Shown piece after piece: positions 61,138 to 64,000 of a stretch of DNA of 64,000 bases. A model generated the notes under the pieces. The model worked only from the letters and a program-made list of their open reading frames with translations, was not told where the DNA came from and searched no databases. The position numbers and the translations under genes were made by a program. Origin of the DNA: Neptunitalea lumnitzerae (lineage in GTDB: Bacteria; Bacteroidota; Bacteroidia; Flavobacteriales; Flavobacteriaceae); the NCBI RefSeq assembly GCF_027924185.1, contig NZ_BRVO01000002.1, positions 620,001 to 684,000 on the forward strand. The letters run 5' to 3'. The stretch's first letter is position 1. Each line of letters starts with the position of its first letter.

Positions 61138-63364
61138 TTATAACACTATCATTAATATTAAGACAAAAATTAAAAGTAGTACCTACACCTATTTCGCTAT
61201 CAACCCAAATATTTCCTTTGTGTTTTTCTACTACTCTTTTTACAATTGCTAACCCTATTCCAGAACCTGCATAACTTTCATCTACCAACCTATTAAAAAC
61301 ACCAAATATGGCATCTTTAAATTTCATATCAATACCTATTCCATTATCGGTTATGTAATACACTACAGGTGCTTGGTTGTTATGGCTGCCTATTTCTATA
61401 ACAGGATGCTGTTTCTCAGAAGAATATTTAAGCGCATTATTAATTAAATTACTAAATAACTGAGCAATCATAGACCTATCACCATAAATTGAAGGTAAAT
61501 TATCTTGTATAATGATTTTTGTATCTGGATAAAATGTTGCAACTCGATTAAGCTTCATTATTTCGTTAATCATTAAGTTAACATCTATTTCTCCCGCTCT
61601 TAATTCCTTTTGGTGTAATCCTGAAAAATTAAGAATATCATCTATCAAAACATTCATTTTCTCCGTAGAGGTAATAATAGTTTCGAGTGCAGATTTTCCA
61701 AAATCATCTAATGAATCATAATAATCTTCCTTAATAATCTGAGCAAATCCATCAATACCTCTTAATGGTGCTCGTAAATCATGAGATACACTATAACTAA
61801 ATGATTCTAACTCTTTATAAGCTTTCTCTAATTTTTGATTTAAACGCATTACTTCGTCATACTTCTGAATAATAATTTCAGAAATACTATCTTTTAATGC
61901 TTTAGCGGCAGAAATTTCATAGTCTAACCACGGTAAAGATTCTCCCTCAACATTTTCTGACCACTTTTCAAAAGACTTACGAGGTGACAACCTTGCTTCA
62001 CTACCTATCTCCGCTGGTTTGTTAGGGTTTCCTCCCCAATCTACCACCTGTAATTGTTCTGGTTTAAACCAAAATAAAGCATTAGTACCTTTATTTAGTA
62101 ACAAAGCTAAAACACCAGAAGCCACTTCTTTATACTCAAAACCTTCAGCATACATACTTGAAAGTTTATTGGTATAAAAAATATCATTTTCAGAAATTTC
62201 ACTTAAAAGCCATTGCTTTAAATTTTCAATTTGGATAACAGAAGGCGTTTGCCCTATTAAGGTAGTTTCTCCATCCATTATAATTGCCGCACCCTTAGCT
62301 TCTGTTAACCCAATTAAATTAGTATCATATCCAGATAACCCTTCTACTATATTCCAGTTGATACTCATTTGCTTTACCAACTTAGACCTGATAATAGACG
62401 ATTCATTAACCTTTTTTAAAGAGCTATTGAATGATCTTAACCCTAATTGAGTAGAAAATACCTGTGTTAAAAACTTTACAGAAAGTCGCTTATGATAACT
62501 TAAAATTTTTGGAGAATAATGATGACAAGCAATAAGCCCCCATAACGTATTGTTATATACAATTGCAGCAGTTAGTGTACCTTTTACTTTCATATTCTCT
62601 AAATATTCCACGTGAATTAAAGAAGGTGCTCTTAATTCACTTTTAGACATATCAAGAATATCATTGGACAAAGGAGATAATTCTGGCTCAAAGGTAGCAG
62701 CTTCTCTTGTAACTTCAGAAATAAGCCTCACCCCTTGACTCATAAATAGCTTTCGAGCTTGCTGAGGTATATCTGTAGCAGGATAATGCAATCCTAACCA
62801 ACTTTCTAAATGAGGTTCTCTGGCTTCAGAAACAACTTGACCATTCCAGTTTTCATCAAATTGATAAATCATTACCCTATCATAACCAAGAAAATCTTTA
62901 ACCATCTGTGCTGTCATGTCGCACATCTCCATTTCATCCTTTGCATTATCAAGCTTGGTAATAATCTGTGTAAGCTGTTGTTGCTGAGCTATAGCATCTA
63001 TACTTTCTTTAATGGGCTCAAATTCTAAAATCAAATGTTCGTTAGAAACATTCGGATTTATTAAAAAATGTTCCCCCTTCTCACTAACATATTCATAAGG
63101 TCCTAAATCGTTATTATTAAGACCTTCCATAATTAAATTAGAAAGCTTTTCTCCTATAATAGCACTAACATCTTCATTTAAATAGGTTTTATCAAAACTT
63201 ATAAAATCAGATATATTAGTACTGTATTGTGAAATGGTGAAATTCTTAATATCTACTACAAGAATAAAACCAAATAACTGAACTCTATTTAACTTATGTA
63301 TTGGTTCCTTATCGCAATTTGTAAGGTCTACTTTTTGCGGATATAAATTAGAAGGTGTTGCCAT
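61130..63364 (-). CDS. Bacteriophytochrome histidine kinase
   Basis: Red/far-red photoreceptor kinase of 744 residues with PAS-GAF-PHY-HisKA-HATPase order. Chromophore features are intact: bilin-binding Cys17 in NCDKEPIH, the pocket motif PATDIP with Asp198, His251 in SLIHVEYLENM, His281 in LIACHHYSP, and the PHY tongue PRKSF at 461-465. The phospho-acceptor His528 lies in SVSHDLRAPLRGIDGF. ATPase boxes include NLINNALKYSS, ITDNGIGID and GSGIGLAIVKR. The usual QPHG segment after the PIH motif reads QLFG. It shares its ATG with the stop of the upstream kinase (TAATG). With BphO encoded downstream, the operon makes both photoreceptor and chromophore. Confidence 0.96.
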   Translation of the reverse strand: MATPSNLYPQKVDLTNCDKEPIHKLNRVQLFGFILVVDIKNFTISQYSTNISDFISFDKTYLNEDVSAIIGEKLSNLIMEGLNNNDLGPYEYVSEKGEHFLINPNVSNEHLILEFEPIKESIDAIAQQQQLTQIITKLDNAKDEMEMCDMTAQMVKDFLGYDRVMIYQFDENWNGQVVSEAREPHLESWLGLHYPATDIPQQARKLFMSQGVRLISEVTREAATFEPELSPLSNDILDMSKSELRAPSLIHVEYLENMKVKGTLTAAIVYNNTLWGLIACHHYSPKILSYHKRLSVKFLTQVFSTQLGLRSFNSSLKKVNESSIIRSKLVKQMSINWNIVEGLSGYDTNLIGLTEAKGAAIIMDGETTLIGQTPSVIQIENLKQWLLSEISENDIFYTNKLSSMYAEGFEYKEVASGVLALLLNKGTNALFWFKPEQLQVVDWGGNPNKPAEIGSEARLSPRKSFEKWSENVEGESLPWLDYEISAAKALKDSISEIIIQKYDEVMRLNQKLEKAYKELESFSYSVSHDLRAPLRGIDGFAQIIKEDYYDSLDDFGKSALETIITSTEKMNVLIDDILNFSGLHQKELRAGEIDVNLMINEIMKLNRVATFYPDTKIIIQDNLPSIYGDRSMIAQLFSNLINNALKYSSEKQHPVIEIGSHNNQAPVVYYITDNGIGIDMKFKDAIFGVFNRLVDESYAGSGIGLAIVKRVVEKHKGNIWVDSEIGVGTTFNFCLNINDSVINE

Positions 63365-64000
63365 TACTCATCTATTTTTATTTTAAAATAAAAGGTACTT
63401 CCGTATCCGTATTGTGAATCTACCCATAACTTACCTTCGTGTAATTTTACAATTTTCTCGCAATGTGCTAATCCAACACCTGTCCCCTCATATTTCTCTT
63501 CTGTTGGTACTCTCTTGAAAATTGTGAAAATAGAATCTATATCTTCTTCTTTAATACCTATACCATTATCTGCTATAGAAAACACATAGTAATCATCATC
63601 TCTAAAGGAAGAAACCTTTATGATAGGTTTCTCATTTTTCTTTCTATATTTCAGTGCATTACCAATAAGGTTTTGGAACAATAAACGAAGTTCTGTTTTA
63701 TATGCATCTATCTTTGGCATTTGTCCTACATGCACGGTTGCATCACACTCTCTAATTCTTTTACTTAAATCGTATAATACTACATTTACCAGCTCCTTAA
63801 CATTAACATTTTCCTTTACCTTATTCTGTCCAATTCTACTATGCTCTAAAAGAGCTCTAATTTGCTTACTTAAACGCCCAGCAGCATCAAAAATGTATTC
63901 TAGATACTCTTTCCCCTTATCTTCTAAATTGTCGCTGAATTTCTTTAATATTAATTCACTACCAAATCTTATGGTTCCCAGTGGTTCTTGTAAGTCATGA
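63364..64000 (-). CDS. Sensor histidine kinase (5' part outside window)
   Basis: C-terminal 211 residues of a histidine kinase; the frame is open to the window edge, so the gene starts beyond 64000. The first visible residues are HDLQEPLGTIRFGSELIL, the H-box with the phospho-acceptor His. Then come NLIGNALKYRKKNEKP (N box), SIADNGIGIKEED (G1) and GTGVGLAHCEKIVK (G2). Without the N-terminus the sensor type is unknown; PAS/GAF domains are likely but not seen. Its stop overlaps the bacteriophytochrome ATG by one base, placing both kinases in one operon. Confidence 0.93.
   Translation of the reverse strand, partial: HDLQEPLGTIRFGSELILKKFSDNLEDKGKEYLEYIFDAAGRLSKQIRALLEHSRIGQNKVKENVNVKELVNVVLYDLSKRIRECDATVHVGQMPKIDAYKTELRLLFQNLIGNALKYRKKNEKPIIKVSSFRDDDYYVFSIADNGIGIKEEDIDSIFTIFKRVPTEEKYEGTGVGLAHCEKIVKLHEGKLWVDSQYGYGSTFYFKIKIDE

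Noticed and set aside
63620-64000. 126-codon plus-strand ORF at the window edge
   Set aside because: The opposite strand encodes an unambiguous histidine kinase with H, N, G1 and G2 boxes in frame to the edge.

Overview
This window is AT-rich DNA from a member of the Bacteroidota, most likely a Flavobacteriaceae species. The evidence is two SusC/SusD pairs, a FecR/ECF-sigma pair with an STN-bearing SusC, lipoprotein-anchored glycosidases, candidate TAnnTTTG promoter elements, a histidine operon with fused hisB and hisIE, and a Bacteroidota-type class II xylose isomerase. I see no tRNA, rRNA, insertion sequence, CRISPR array or phage gene. A genus cannot be named from the sequence alone.

Region 1 (1-27.6 kb, all minus strand) is a large polysaccharide utilization locus (PUL). 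In transcription order it carries a GH141-like beta-helix enzyme, GH78, GH2, a GH43-like beta-propeller, a LacZ-type GH2, GH106, an SGNH acetylesterase, a GH95-like (DUF5703) protein, GH127, then SusC, SusD and a PL1-like pectate lyase cut by the window edge. Genes are tightly packed, with short gaps or overlaps; the only large gap (about 250 bp) is before susC. The set (two rhamnosidase families, fucosidase-like, arabinofuranosidase-like, galactosidase, acetylesterase, pectate lyase, no sulfatase) points to a branched pectin such as rhamnogalacturonan, possibly RG-II. A divergent LacI-family regulator at 27.9 kb is the likely controller. A shared 12-bp motif occurs twice in the lacI/PUL intergenic region and once, inside a perfect inverted repeat, before susC. 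A CPBP membrane protease follows lacI.

Region 2 (29.8-37.4 kb, minus strand) is a second, smaller system: ECF sigma, FecR anti-sigma, SusC with an STN signalling domain, SusD and a secreted ENPP-type phosphodiesterase. It looks like a cell-surface-signalling uptake locus for a phosphodiester or nucleotide-like compound.

Region 3 (37.7-48.6 kb) holds xylulokinase-xylose isomerase (plus strand), a convergent AraC regulator, a small secreted protein, an aldehyde dehydrogenase, two conserved proteins of unknown function, cysE-cysM and corA.

Region 4 (48.0-57.0 kb, minus strand) is a complete histidine operon, hisG-D-C-B-H-A-F, then a secreted CE1-like esterase, hisIE and thiamine pyrophosphokinase. 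Upstream of hisG there is a 17-residue leader ORF with four His codons, a 12-bp intrinsic terminator and an alternative antiterminator pairing. This is a textbook transcription attenuator reconstructed directly from the sequence.

Region 5 (57.2-64.0 kb) has a small membrane helix-hairpin-helix protein, a lipoprotein trehalase, and a red-light sensing operon: a partial histidine kinase, a bacteriophytochrome kinase, two receiver-domain regulators and a heme oxygenase that would supply the biliverdin chromophore.
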